A stretch of DNA of 64,000 nucleotides from Streptomyces malachitofuscus (GCF_014650055.1 NZ_BMUF01000014.1:157101-221100); one strand, 5' to 3'. Shown: positions 32,045 through 40,800, numbered from the stretch's first letter. Made by a program: numbers and translations. The notes: a model not told the origin generated them from the letters alone.

Positions 32045-32819
32045 CGGCCTTGTCCAGTGCCGACTGGAGCGACTGCTTGTACCCGGCGCTCGTGTACGTG
32101 GCCCCCGACACCGCGTCGATCTCCGCGCTGCCGGCCGCCACCGCCGCCTGGTTGAGCTTCGGTACGGCGTTGGAGGTGACCTGGTCGCTCTGTCCGCCCT
32201 TGGGGGCCTGCACGGCCTCGGCCTTGGTGATCTTCCCGCCGCTGACGGTGACCCGGACCTGCACCGGCCCGTACTGCGTCTGCGCCGCGTCCCCGGTGAC
32301 GGTGCGCGCCTGCGCCTCACCGGCGTTGCCGCCGCCTCCGCCGTCACCCGCGCCCGATTCCGGCGCCCCGGCCGCCCGCGCCTTGTCCAGCGCCGACTGA
32401 AGCGACTTCTTGTACCCCGCGCTGGTGTAGGTCGCCCCGGACACCGCGTCGATCTCCGCGCCCTGCGCCGCCACGGCCGCCTGGTTGAGCCTGGGCACGG
32501 CGTTGGAGGTGACCTGGTCGCTCTGTCCGCCCTTGGGGGCCTGGACCGCCTCGGCCTTGGTGATCTTCCCGCCGCTCACCGTCAGCCGGACCTGCACCGC
32601 GCCGTACTGGGTGCTCGCCGCGTCCCCGGTGACCGTGCCGTCGCCGATGGGCTGGGAACCACCCTGCGGCGACTGGGCCGCCGCGGGCGGGGCCGCGCCG
32701 CCCGCCGCCTCGGCCGAGCCCGGATCGGACGCCGGCTTGAGCGACAGCAGCAGCACGATCCCGGACACGGTGGCGGCGGTCGCGAGCACGGCGCGCCGGA
32801 CGGGGTGACTCTTCCTCAT
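32037..32819 (-). CDS. Secreted protein with two tandem FMN-binding domains
   Basis: A 260-residue protein with an N-terminal signal or anchor (RRAVLATAATVSGIVLLLSL), a Pro/Ala linker and two nearly identical FMN_bind domains (about 60-140 and 170-258). Each ends in the flavinylation motif SGATYTSAGYK, whose Thr is the usual attachment site for FMN. The two domains share the block GGKITKAEAVQAPKGGQSDQ without change. It presumably carries two covalent FMNs outside the membrane and passes electrons from the reductase encoded downstream in the list; the role is inferred from this association. Confidence 0.9.
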   Translation of the reverse strand: MRKSHPVRRAVLATAATVSGIVLLLSLKPASDPGSAEAAGGAAPPAAAQSPQGGSQPIGDGTVTGDAASTQYGAVQVRLTVSGGKITKAEAVQAPKGGQSDQVTSNAVPRLNQAAVAAQGAEIDAVSGATYTSAGYKKSLQSALDKARAAGAPESGAGDGGGGGNAGEAQARTVTGDAAQTQYGPVQVRVTVSGGKITKAEAVQAPKGGQSDQVTSNAVPKLNQAAVAAGSAEIDAVSGATYTSAGYKQSLQSALDKAGG

Positions 32820-32871
32820 CGCTTCTCAAGCTCCTGATGGGTGTGGATGACCCGGGTGGATGACCCGTCGC

Positions 32872-34254
32872 TCACATCTCGAACGACTCGTGGTGGATAC
32901 GGCGGGCGGGGACCCCGGCGCCGCGCAGTGCGTCGTACACCGACTGCGCGAACCCGGGCGGCCCGCACATGAAGACGTCGTGGCGGTCGACGTCCGGAAT
33001 CTTCCGCTGCAGGCTCTCCGCCGAGATGTCGGGGCGTTCCCCGTCAGGGCTGTTCACCGCGTACATCAGCCGCGCGCCCCGCTCGTCGGCGATCTTGGCC
33101 AGCTCGCTCCACAGCGCCAGGTCCTGGGTGCTGTTGGCCCGGTAGAGCAGCGTGATGTCACCGGCGGCGCCGGGCAGCGTCTCGAACAGCGCACGCATAG
33201 GTGTGATGCCCACCCCGCCCGCGACCAGCAGCACCTTGCCGCGGCTGCGGCGCTGCGCGGTCAGCGCCCCGTAGGGGCCCTCGGCCCACACCCGGGTGCC
33301 GGGCTCCAGCTCGCGCAGCCGGGAGCTGTGGTCGCCGATCGCCTTCACGGTGATCCGGAGCATGTCGGGGCGGGGCGCCGCCGACAGCGAGTACGGGTGG
33401 GAGCTGAACCGCATCCCGGGCGCCAGGAACCGCCAGCGGAAGAACTGCCCGGCCTCCGCCCCCATCCGGTGCAGCCGGCGCCCGCTGATCAGCACCGAGA
33501 CGATGCCCGGTGTCTCCTCGATGACCGCCGCGACCCGCATCCGGTGCCGCAGGTTGAGCCGCACCGGCGTGATGATCCGGTACCACAGGACCAGCGCGGT
33601 CACGACGCCGTAGAGCCCGTACCAGAAGGTCTTCGCGGTGGGCTCGACGGCGAACTCGTTGCCGGTGGTGATCTGGTGCCAGAACGTCAGGAACACCGCC
33701 GCGTAGGTCAGCAGGTGCACGTGGTACCAGCCGTCGTACGGCAGCCGGCGCCGGACCGGGCCGACGGAGAGGAAGGCGATCAGGAACAGCAGACCGGTGC
33801 CGATGGCGGCCTTGCCCATGTCCGGCAGCGTGTTGATGGAGGTGATGGTCTGCCCGACGATGTCGCCGAGGCTCTTGCCCGCCTGGCGGGCGTAGCCCCA
33901 CATGATGAGGAAGACATGCGCGATGACCAGGCTGACGGTGTAGCGGCCGCTCATCGCGTGCCAGCGGGCGACCCGGTCCGAACCCACCCGCCGCTCCAGG
34001 GCGGGGACCCGCGCCATCTGCAGCACCACCAGGGCCATCAGATAGCCGGCGAGCAGCCCGGTGATCCGGCCCGCGGCGATGATCTTCCCGGTGGTGTCCG
34101 CGATGGACGGTGTGTTGGTCCACCACAACCACAGCACGGCCACCGCGCCCGCGCCCACGGCGAGCAGCAGGGGGACGGCGGGGGAGCGGCGCGGACGGAT
34201 GCGGCGCATCGTCTGGCGGCGGGCGGCACGGCCGCCGGCGAGCGTGGTGGTCAC
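32872..34254 (-). CDS. Ferric-reductase-like transmembrane flavoprotein
   Basis: A 460-residue protein. Its N-terminal half has about six transmembrane helices with haem-ligand-type histidines (ARWHAMSGRYTVSLVIAHVF; YHVHLLTYAAVFLTFWHQI). The C-terminal half is a ferredoxin-NADP reductase module with FAD-binding HPYSLSAAP, NAD-binding LLVAGGVGITPMRALFE and the terminal CGPPGFAQSVYDAL. It should move electrons from cytoplasmic NAD(P)H across the membrane. GTG 34254 follows GGAGG. The adjacent FMN-binding protein and ApbE point to an extracytosolic flavin electron-transfer chain. Confidence 0.88.
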   Translation of the reverse strand: MTTTLAGGRAARRQTMRRIRPRRSPAVPLLLAVGAGAVAVLWLWWTNTPSIADTTGKIIAAGRITGLLAGYLMALVVLQMARVPALERRVGSDRVARWHAMSGRYTVSLVIAHVFLIMWGYARQAGKSLGDIVGQTITSINTLPDMGKAAIGTGLLFLIAFLSVGPVRRRLPYDGWYHVHLLTYAAVFLTFWHQITTGNEFAVEPTAKTFWYGLYGVVTALVLWYRIITPVRLNLRHRMRVAAVIEETPGIVSVLISGRRLHRMGAEAGQFFRWRFLAPGMRFSSHPYSLSAAPRPDMLRITVKAIGDHSSRLRELEPGTRVWAEGPYGALTAQRRSRGKVLLVAGGVGITPMRALFETLPGAAGDITLLYRANSTQDLALWSELAKIADERGARLMYAVNSPDGERPDISAESLQRKIPDVDRHDVFMCGPPGFAQSVYDALRGAGVPARRIHHESFEM

Positions 34255-34327
34255 GGTTCCTCCGTGGACTTGACCCTTGGCCCACAGATACGTGTCGCAC
34301 CGCCTGCGCGTTCAGAGGAATTCCGGT

Positions 34328-35029
34328 TCAGTACCGGGTGATGGCCGTGCGTCCGTCCGTCGTGCCGATCGCGAGGTGCGGGGCGCGCCCCGGGTCGGCC
34401 CAGCGCAGGATCCTCCGCATCGCCTCCTTGGGCACGGACACGCACCCGGCCGTCGCCCCGCGCCCGTTGACGTGCAGGAAGATTCCGGCGCCCCGGCCGC
34501 GCACCGGACGGCGGTAGTTGAAGTCGACGACGAGGGCGTGGGCGTACTGCGCGCGGTAGGCGATCAGGAGCTCGGCCTCGGTGGCGCGGCAGTCGGCGGC
34601 CCGGGGCTCGGTCCAGCGGTTGTAGGAGCGTGAATCGTTGTCCTGGCACCACCAGGAGTTCCGGCGGACGGGACGGTAGGTGTACGTCGTTCCGCGCGGG
34701 GCCGCCTCGATGCCGAAGGCGTAGGGCAGGCCGTACAGCCCGGTGGGTGTGGTGTGCGTGCCCTGCCGCCGCGTCGTGCCCTCGGCCAGTCCGTTCGCCC
34801 CGAAGCGGGCCGGCGCGGATCCGGCCGCCACCCAGTGTCCGCCCCTGCGGTCCCACCAGGTGAGGGTGCCGGACGTCGAGCCGGTCGCCGGTGCCACGGC
34901 GGTGATGAGCTGGGTGCCGCCCCCGGTGTCCGCCATCCGGTCCGGCAGCGGCGCCGACGGGCCGCCGGCACCGATCGGCAGCAGGGACAGGGAGAGGAGG
35001 AGGGCTGCGGGGGCGACACCTGGGCTCAT
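34328..35029 (-). CDS. Secreted L,D-transpeptidase-family protein
   Basis: A 233-residue protein with a short signal peptide (ALLLSLSLLPIGAGG). A C-terminal YkuD-like catalytic region has the motif HVNGRGATAGCVSVP, which contains the His and the nucleophilic Cys. The middle region contains THTTPTGLYGLPYAFG, also typical. Such enzymes form 3-3 peptidoglycan cross-links or attach proteins; many streptomycete members of this subgroup are uncharacterised. It starts 3 bp after the stop of the PPOX gene and is probably in the same operon. Confidence 0.85.
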   Translation of the reverse strand: MSPGVAPAALLLSLSLLPIGAGGPSAPLPDRMADTGGGTQLITAVAPATGSTSGTLTWWDRRGGHWVAAGSAPARFGANGLAEGTTRRQGTHTTPTGLYGLPYAFGIEAAPRGTTYTYRPVRRNSWWCQDNDSRSYNRWTEPRAADCRATEAELLIAYRAQYAHALVVDFNYRRPVRGRGAGIFLHVNGRGATAGCVSVPKEAMRRILRWADPGRAPHLAIGTTDGRTAITRY

Positions 35030-35032
35030 GGC

Positions 35033-35620
35033 TCAGACGCTGGACGGGGGGAGCGGCAACGGCAACCCGGGCAGTCCGTCCAGGCTGGTCGCGATGTGCT
35101 CCTTCTTGGTGAAGTACGCGTCGAGCGAGGCGTCGTCCTCCCGCGCGAACCGCTTCTCGTGCAGGTCGCGTTCCTTCTCGTACGCCATGAAGGGCACGGC
35201 GTACCCGCAGGTGTCGCGGATCAGCTCGGCCGTCACGACGACGACGGCGCGCAGGCCGTGCGGGGTGTGGTCGATGTCGGGGAAGCGGGCGACCAGCCCG
35301 GCGAAGCGGGGGTCGTCACGGAAGACGGGTTCGCCGCGGCCGTGGACGCGCACGATGTTGGGCGGTCCCTGGAAGGCGCACCACATCAGGGTGATGCGGC
35401 CGTTCTCGCGCAGATGGGCGATGGTCTCGGCGTTGGAGCCGGCGAAGTCGAGGTAGGCCACGGTGAGCTCGTCGAGGACCACGAAGGATCCCTTGAGCCC
35501 CTTGGGGGAGAGATTGACCGTGCCGTCGGCGGACAGGGGGGCGGTGGCGGTGAAGAAGACCGGCTGTTCCTCGATGAACGTGCGGAGGCGGCCGTCTATA
35601 CGCTCATAGGTCTTTCCCAT
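35033..35620 (-). CDS. Pyridoxamine 5'-phosphate oxidase-family flavin protein
   Basis: A 195-residue split-barrel flavoprotein (RTFIEEQPVFFTATAPLSAD; VNLSPKG; VLDELTVAYLDFAGSNAET; GRITLMWCAFQGPPNIVRVH). Members bind FMN or F420, and this one is not the canonical PdxH. The promoter at 35629-35658 is only a few bases before the ATG and no ribosome-binding site is visible, so it is probably translated as a leaderless mRNA. Confidence 0.85.
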   Translation of the reverse strand: MGKTYERIDGRLRTFIEEQPVFFTATAPLSADGTVNLSPKGLKGSFVVLDELTVAYLDFAGSNAETIAHLRENGRITLMWCAFQGPPNIVRVHGRGEPVFRDDPRFAGLVARFPDIDHTPHGLRAVVVVTAELIRDTCGYAVPFMAYEKERDLHEKRFAREDDASLDAYFTKKEHIATSLDGLPGLPLPLPPSSV

Positions 35621-35628
35621 GTACAGCG

Positions 35629-35658
35629 ATTATGGGCGCAGACCTTTCGTTTGTCTAA
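35629..35658 (-). promoter_or_regulatory. Promoter of the PPOX gene
   Basis: Reading on the minus strand, TTAGAC (35658-35653), an 18-bp spacer and CATAAT (35634-35629). The predicted transcription start falls within about 2 bases of the ATG at 35620. Confidence 0.6.
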
Positions 35659-35752
35659 GGAATTTTCTCCGTGGACTCCGGGCAGCGGCCCGCGCGGAAG
35701 CCGTGGCCGCCCCGGCCGGCGCAGGGGCGGGGCGGCCACAGCGCCTGTCACC

Positions 35753-36601
35753 TCACTTGGTGAGCGTGCAGGCGGCCAGGGAGTCCAGGCCCGCGGGGCG
35801 TTCGGCGGTGCGGCCGATGGCGGTGGCGATGCGGTTGATGGCGGCGACGCGTTTGTCTTCGAGGGGGCCGAGGATGGCGTTCTGGACGAAGTTGGGTCCG
35901 CCTTGTCCGACGGTGTCGACGAGTCGCCGGTTGGCCTCGGCGATCTGCCGGTCGAGGTCGCCGAGGTTGCGGTCGACCTCGGCCCGGGCGGAGGCGGGGA
36001 CGTCGGGAAGCTGCGGCGTGACGTCGGGGCAGGAGATCGTCCCCGCGCCGGTGTCCTCCCCGGCGCCCGCCTCCGTGCCCTGTCCCGCCTCCCCGGCGGG
36101 CGGTGGCGCTGCCTCCTCGCCTCCCGCGCCCTCCTGCTCCGCGGCGCCGCCCGCCGCGTCGAGCGAGCACGGGGCGAGCGCGTCGAGGCCCGCGGGGCGT
36201 TCGGCGGTGCGGCCGATGGCGGTGGCGATGCGGTTGATGGCGGCGACGCGTTTGTCTTCGAGGGGGCCGAGGATGGCGTTCTGGACGAAGTTGGGTCCGC
36301 CTTGTCCGACGGTGTCGACGAGTCGCCGGTTGGCCTCGGCGATCTGCCGGTCGAGGTCGCCGAGGTTGCGGTCGACCTCGGCCCGGGCGGAGGCGGGGAC
36401 GTCGGGAAGCTGCGGCGTGACGTCGGGGCAGGAGATCGTCCCCGGTCCCGCGAGCGTCCGGGCGTCCGCGTCGGCGCCGCCGCCGGGCGACTCGCCGGCC
36501 AGTGCGGTGCCGGCGATCACCGCGCCGGTCAGCGCCACCGCGGCGGCACCGCCGACGAGGCCGACGCGGCGCTTGTTGTACTTCGGAAGAGCCCTGGACA
36601 T
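35753..36601 (-). CDS. Secreted protein with perfectly duplicated domain
   Basis: A 282-residue protein with a signal or anchor (RRVGLVGGAAAVALTGAVIA). Two copies of an 86-residue helical domain each begin TISCPDVTPQLPDVPASARA and end RTAERPAGLD, joined by a Pro/Gly/Glu linker. Each copy has two Cys, one at each end, that could form a disulfide. I recognise no family; the helices resemble a small secreted four-helix unit. The duplication is perfect at DNA level over 259 bp, silent sites included. It is monocistronic. Confidence 0.78.
   Translation of the reverse strand: MSRALPKYNKRRVGLVGGAAAVALTGAVIAGTALAGESPGGGADADARTLAGPGTISCPDVTPQLPDVPASARAEVDRNLGDLDRQIAEANRRLVDTVGQGGPNFVQNAILGPLEDKRVAAINRIATAIGRTAERPAGLDALAPCSLDAAGGAAEQEGAGGEEAAPPPAGEAGQGTEAGAGEDTGAGTISCPDVTPQLPDVPASARAEVDRNLGDLDRQIAEANRRLVDTVGQGGPNFVQNAILGPLEDKRVAAINRIATAIGRTAERPAGLDSLAACTLTK
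35787..36045. repeat. 259-bp perfect direct repeat, copy 1
   Basis: Identical base for base to 36186-36444 (offset 399 bp), both inside the same gene. Confidence 0.95.
36186..36444. repeat. 259-bp perfect direct repeat, copy 2
   Basis: Identical to 35787-36045. The 140 bp between the copies is unique and encodes a Pro/Glu/Gly linker. Confidence 0.95.
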
Positions 36602-36749
36602 GCGGATGCCTCACTCGGGTCGGGGTGTCTCGGGGGGATCGACGCGGCGCCTGCGTCCGGTGAGGGATACGGGAAAGCGGTTTCATACGTTCAGTGCCGT
36701 CGGAATTCCGCCGCCGCATGGCCGGAATCGCGGCCCTCGCACGGGTGAA

Positions 36750-36786
36750 TTGACGAATCATGCGGACTCCTGCATACTCATGCATA
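36750..36786 (+). promoter_or_regulatory. argG promoter with overlapping ARG box
   Basis: TTGACG (36750-36755), a 17-bp spacer and CATACT (36773-36778). TGCATACTCATGCATA (36771-36786) overlaps the -10 and is a good ARG-box palindrome, with another TGAATCATGC-like half upstream. Repression by ArgR is expected. Confidence 0.8.
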
Positions 36787-36814
36787 TCAGCGAATGCACT
36801 GTGAGGAGAAACCC

Positions 36815-38008
36815 GTGACCGAGCGCGTCGTACTCGCCTACTCAGGCGGTCTGGACACCTCCGTCGCCATCGGCTGGATCGCCGAGGAGACGGGCGCCGA
36901 GGTCATCGCCGTTGCGGTCGACGTCGGCCAGGGCGGCGAGGACCTGGACGTCATCCGCAAGCGCGCCCTCGCCTGCGGCGCCGTCGAGGCCGAGGTCGCG
37001 GACGCCAAGGACGAGTTCGCCGACGAGTACTGCCTCCCGGCGATCAAGGCCAACGCCCTCTACATGGACCGCTACCCGCTGGTCTCCGCGCTGTCCCGGC
37101 CGACGATCGTCAAGCACCTCGTCGCCGCCGCGCAGAAGCACGGCGCCACCACCGTCGCCCACGGCTGCACCGGCAAGGGCAACGACCAGGTCCGCTTCGA
37201 GGCCGGCATCGTGGCCCTCGCGCCCGACCTCAAGTGCATCGCCCCGGTCCGCGACTACGCCATGACCCGTGACAAGGCCATCGCCTTCTGCGAGGCCAAG
37301 GGCCTGCCGATCGCGACCACCAAGAAGTCCCCGTACTCCATCGACCAGAACGTCTTCGGGCGCGCCGTCGAGACCGGCTTCCTCGAGGACATCTGGAACG
37401 CGCCGATCGAGGACGTGTACGAGTACACGCAGAACCCCGCCGTGGCGCGTGAGCCCGACGAGGTCGTCATCACCTTCAAGGAAGGTGTGCCGGTCGCCAT
37501 CGACGGCAAGCCCGTCACCGTCCTCCAGGCGATCCAGCAGCTCAACGAGCGCGCCGGCGCCCAGGGCATCGGCCGGATCGACATGGTCGAGGACCGCCTC
37601 GTCGGCATCAAGTCCCGCGAGGTGTACGAGGCGCCCGGCGCCATCGCCCTGATCACGGCCCACCAGGAGCTGGAGAACGTCACCGTCGAGCGCGAGCTCG
37701 CCCGCTACAAGCGGCAGGTCGAGCAGCGCTGGGGCGAACTGGTCTACGACGGCCAGTGGTTCTCCCCGCTCAAGCGCGCCCTGGACGGCTTCATCGCCGA
37801 GGCGAACCAGCACGTCAACGGCGACATCCGGATGACCCTGCACGGCGGCCGCGCCGTCGTCACCGGCCGGCGCTCCGAGTCGTCGCTGTACGACTTCAAC
37901 CTGGCCACCTACGACACGGGCGACACCTTCGACCAGGCCGCGGCCAAGGGCTTCATCGACATCTACAGCCTGTCGTCGAAGATCGCGGCCAAGCGCGACC
38001 TCGCCTGA
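36815..38008 (+). CDS. argG: Argininosuccinate synthase
   Basis: A 397-residue enzyme that condenses citrulline and aspartate with ATP. The PP-loop AYSGGLDTSVAIGW is at residues 8-21; further motifs are HGCTGKGNDQVRFE, SPYSIDQNVFGRAVE and SREVYEAPGAIALI. GTG 36815 follows GAGGAGAA at 36802-36809 and begins right at the family start; an ATG 21 bp upstream covers the ribosome-binding site and is unlikely. argH follows after about 100 bp with a hairpin between. Confidence 0.97.
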   Translation: MTERVVLAYSGGLDTSVAIGWIAEETGAEVIAVAVDVGQGGEDLDVIRKRALACGAVEAEVADAKDEFADEYCLPAIKANALYMDRYPLVSALSRPTIVKHLVAAAQKHGATTVAHGCTGKGNDQVRFEAGIVALAPDLKCIAPVRDYAMTRDKAIAFCEAKGLPIATTKKSPYSIDQNVFGRAVETGFLEDIWNAPIEDVYEYTQNPAVAREPDEVVITFKEGVPVAIDGKPVTVLQAIQQLNERAGAQGIGRIDMVEDRLVGIKSREVYEAPGAIALITAHQELENVTVERELARYKRQVEQRWGELVYDGQWFSPLKRALDGFIAEANQHVNGDIRMTLHGGRAVVTGRRSESSLYDFNLATYDTGDTFDQAAAKGFIDIYSLSSKIAAKRDLA

Positions 38009-38050
38009 GCCGTAACGCCTGACGACCCCTCACACGCACTAACCTGACAG

Positions 38051-38080
38051 CCGCCTCCTCACACGTCCGTGGGGAGGCGG
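38051..38080 (+). terminator. Hairpin between argG and argH
   Basis: CCGCCTCC (38051-38058) pairs with GGAGGCGG (38073-38080). No T-run follows, so it may be a weak terminator or processing hairpin. Confidence 0.4.
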
Positions 38081-38112
38081 CGGCACATCCGGAACCCTCG
38101 AGGAGCACGCAA

Positions 38113-39546
38113 GTGAGCAGCAACAGCGGTGACGTCCGGCTCTGGGGCGGCCGTTTCGCCGACGGTCCCGCCGAGGCCCTGGCGAAGCTCTCCGCGTCCG
38201 TCCACTTCGACTGGCGGCTCGCGCCCTACGACATCGCCGGCTCGCGAGCCCACGCCCGAGTGCTGCACCAGGCGGGCCTGCTCACCGAGGACGAGCTCAC
38301 CCGCATGATCGACGGTCTCGACCGGCTCGAAGCGGACGTCGCCGACGGCTCCTTCACCGGCACCATCGCCGACGAGGACGTCCACACCGCCCTCGAGCGC
38401 GGCCTGCTGGAGCGGCTCGGCCCCGACCTCGGCGGCAAGCTGCGCGCCGGCCGGTCCCGCAACGACCAGGTGGCCACCCTCTTCCGCATGTACCTGCGGG
38501 ACCACGCCCGCGTCATCGGCGGCCTGATCGCCGACCTCCAGGACGCGCTGACCGGCCTCGCCGAGGCGCACCCGGACGTGGCCATGCCCGGCCGCACCCA
38601 CCTCCAGCACGCCCAGCCGGTGCTCTTCGCCCACCATGTGCTCGCCCACGTCCAGGCGCTGTCCCGGGACGCGGAGCGGCTGCGCCAGTGGGACGAGCGC
38701 ACAGCCGTGTCGCCGTACGGTTCCGGGGCGCTCGCGGGCAGCAGCCTCGGCCTGGACCCGGAGGCGGTCGCCAAGGACCTCGGCTTCGAGCACGGCAGTG
38801 CCGCCAACTCCATCGACGGCACCGCCTCCCGGGACTTCGTCGCCGAGTTCGCCTTCATCACCGCGATGATCGGCGTGAACGTCTCCCGGATCGCCGAGGA
38901 GGTCATCATCTGGAACACGAAGGAGTTCTCCTTCGTGACCCTGCACGACGCCTTCTCCACCGGCTCGTCGATCATGCCGCAGAAGAAGAACCCGGACATC
39001 GCCGAGCTGGCGCGCGGCAAGTCCGGCCGGCTCATCGGCAACCTGACCGGCCTGATGGCGACGCTCAAGGCACTCCCGCTCGCGTACAACCGCGACCTCC
39101 AGGAGGACAAGGAGCCGGTCTTCGACTCCATCGACCAGCTGGAGGTCCTGCTCCCGGCCTTCACCGGCATGATGGCCACCCTCACCGTCCACCGCGAGCG
39201 GATGGAGGAACTGGCCCCGGCCGGCTTCTCCCTGGCCACCGACATCGCCGAGTGGCTGGTCAAGCAGGGCGTGCCGTTCCGCGTCGCCCACGAGGTGGCC
39301 GGCGAGTGCGTCAAGGTCGCCGAGTCCGAGGGCAAGGAACTGGACGACCTGACCGACGAGCAGTTCGCCAAGATCTCCGCCCACCTGACCCCGGAGGTGC
39401 GCACGGTCCTCAACGTCCCGGGTGCCCTCGCCTCCCGCGACGGCAGGGGCGGCACGGCCCCGAGCGCGGTCGCGGTCCAGCTGGCCGAGGTGAAGGCGGA
39501 CGTGGCGGCCCAGCACGCCTGGGCAACGGCCAAGAACAAGAGCTGA
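38113..39546 (+). CDS. argH: Argininosuccinate lyase
   Basis: A 477-residue fumarase/aspartase-superfamily enzyme giving arginine and fumarate. Signature sequences are WGGRFADGPAEA, DEDVHTALERGLLERLG, AGRSRNDQVATLFRMYLRD, HLQHAQPVLFAHH and the mobile catalytic loop GSSIMPQKKNPDIAELARGK. GTG 38113 follows GAGGAGC. It completes the arginine pathway genes in this window. Confidence 0.97.
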   Translation: MSSNSGDVRLWGGRFADGPAEALAKLSASVHFDWRLAPYDIAGSRAHARVLHQAGLLTEDELTRMIDGLDRLEADVADGSFTGTIADEDVHTALERGLLERLGPDLGGKLRAGRSRNDQVATLFRMYLRDHARVIGGLIADLQDALTGLAEAHPDVAMPGRTHLQHAQPVLFAHHVLAHVQALSRDAERLRQWDERTAVSPYGSGALAGSSLGLDPEAVAKDLGFEHGSAANSIDGTASRDFVAEFAFITAMIGVNVSRIAEEVIIWNTKEFSFVTLHDAFSTGSSIMPQKKNPDIAELARGKSGRLIGNLTGLMATLKALPLAYNRDLQEDKEPVFDSIDQLEVLLPAFTGMMATLTVHRERMEELAPAGFSLATDIAEWLVKQGVPFRVAHEVAGECVKVAESEGKELDDLTDEQFAKISAHLTPEVRTVLNVPGALASRDGRGGTAPSAVAVQLAEVKADVAAQHAWATAKNKS

Positions 39547-39740
39547 TCACATGCCCTGAGGGCCGATCCTCAGGGGCGCGGGGCTGTATCGATGTGCGGC
39601 TCCGCCGCGTGGGCGCGACAAGTCACAGGGCACCCGCGCCCGCGAAACAACCGAACGAACCGAGCCCCTGGGCGGACCGGAGCGCACCGCGGGTTACGTT
39701 GGTCGCAACGCCGATCCGGTCCCGACCAACGGAGCCCGCG

Positions 39741-40712
39741 ATGCCCTTCGCCCGACTGGCAACAGCGACGACCCCCACCTGCCACATCGGCCTCGGCCTC
39801 GCCGCGGTCGGCCGCCCCGGCTACATCAACCTCGGCCGGGACCACGACCTCGGAGACAACCGCAGCGTCGAGACACTGCGCACCCGCACCCACGAACTCC
39901 TCGACGCCGCCTACGCCCAGGGCGTGCGCTACTTCGACGCCGCCCGCTCCTACGGCCGCTCCGAGGAGTTCCTGGCCGACTGGCTGAAGAAGCGGACCGA
40001 CGCCGCCGACGTCGTCATCGGCAGCAAATGGGGCTACACCTACACCGCCGACTGGTCCACCGACGCCGAGCGGCACGAGGTCAAGGACCACTCGCTCGCC
40101 GCGTACGAGCGTCAGCGCGCCGAGTCCGAGGCGCTGCTCGGGGACCGGCTCGACCTCTACCAGATCCACTCGGTGACCCCGGAGAGCCCGGCCCTCACCG
40201 ACAAGGAACTGCACGCCCGGCTCGCGGAGGCCGCGGCACAAGGGCTCACCGTCGGCTTCTCCACCAGCGGCCCGGCCCAGGCGGACGCCATCCGCGCCGC
40301 CCTCGCCGTCACGGTCGACGGCGAACCCCTCTTCCGTACCGTGCAGTCCACCTACAACGTGCTGGAGACCTCCGCCGGACCCGCGCTGGCCGAAGCTCAC
40401 GACGCCGGACTCACAGTGATCGTCAAGGAGGGCATGGCCAATGGCCGGCTCTCCGCGCCGAACGCACCCGAGGCCCTGCGCGCCGTCGCCGACGAGACCG
40501 GCCTGGGCCCCGACGCCGTCGCCCTCGCGGTGATCCTGCGGCAGCAGTGGGCCGGCGTCGTCCTCTCCGGAGCGGCGACCACCACCCAGCTCGCCTCCAA
40601 CCTGCACGCCGCCGTCGTCGACCTCACCGAGGAGCAGTCGTCGCGCCTCGCCGCCCTGGCCGAGGAGCCGGAGGCCTACTGGGGGCGGCGCGGACAGCTG
40701 CCCTGGCACTGA
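39741..40712 (+). CDS. Aldo/keto reductase
   Basis: A 323-residue NADPH-dependent oxidoreductase with the AKR barrel. Catalytic tetrad residues are recognisable in VRYFDAARSYGRSEEFL (Asp, Tyr), IGSKWGY (Lys) and LYQIHSV (His). The substrate is unknown. It lies 195 bp after argH. The gap contains a dispersed-repeat-like segment (CAGGGGCGCGGGGCTG near 39571). Confidence 0.9.
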   Translation: MPFARLATATTPTCHIGLGLAAVGRPGYINLGRDHDLGDNRSVETLRTRTHELLDAAYAQGVRYFDAARSYGRSEEFLADWLKKRTDAADVVIGSKWGYTYTADWSTDAERHEVKDHSLAAYERQRAESEALLGDRLDLYQIHSVTPESPALTDKELHARLAEAAAQGLTVGFSTSGPAQADAIRAALAVTVDGEPLFRTVQSTYNVLETSAGPALAEAHDAGLTVIVKEGMANGRLSAPNAPEALRAVADETGLGPDAVALAVILRQQWAGVVLSGAATTTQLASNLHAAVVDLTEEQSSRLAALAEEPEAYWGRRGQLPWH

Positions 40713-40740
40713 GCCACGGCACCACGGAAGCACCCCCTTC

Positions 40741-40800
40741 ATGAGACACGTGAGACTTGCATGAGACATTCTTGTCTCATGTGCGGTACTGTCGTCTCAT
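40741..40800. promoter_or_regulatory. TetR operator cluster
   Basis: A perfect 9-bp inverted repeat, CATGAGACA (40760-40768) with TGTCTCATG (40773-40781), spacer TTCT. Further ATGAGAC or TGAGAC half-sites lie at 40741 and 40751, and GTCTCAT at 40794-40800 runs into the ATG of the regulator. Such a cluster is a strong candidate for autoregulation of the TetR-exporter pair. Confidence 0.75.
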
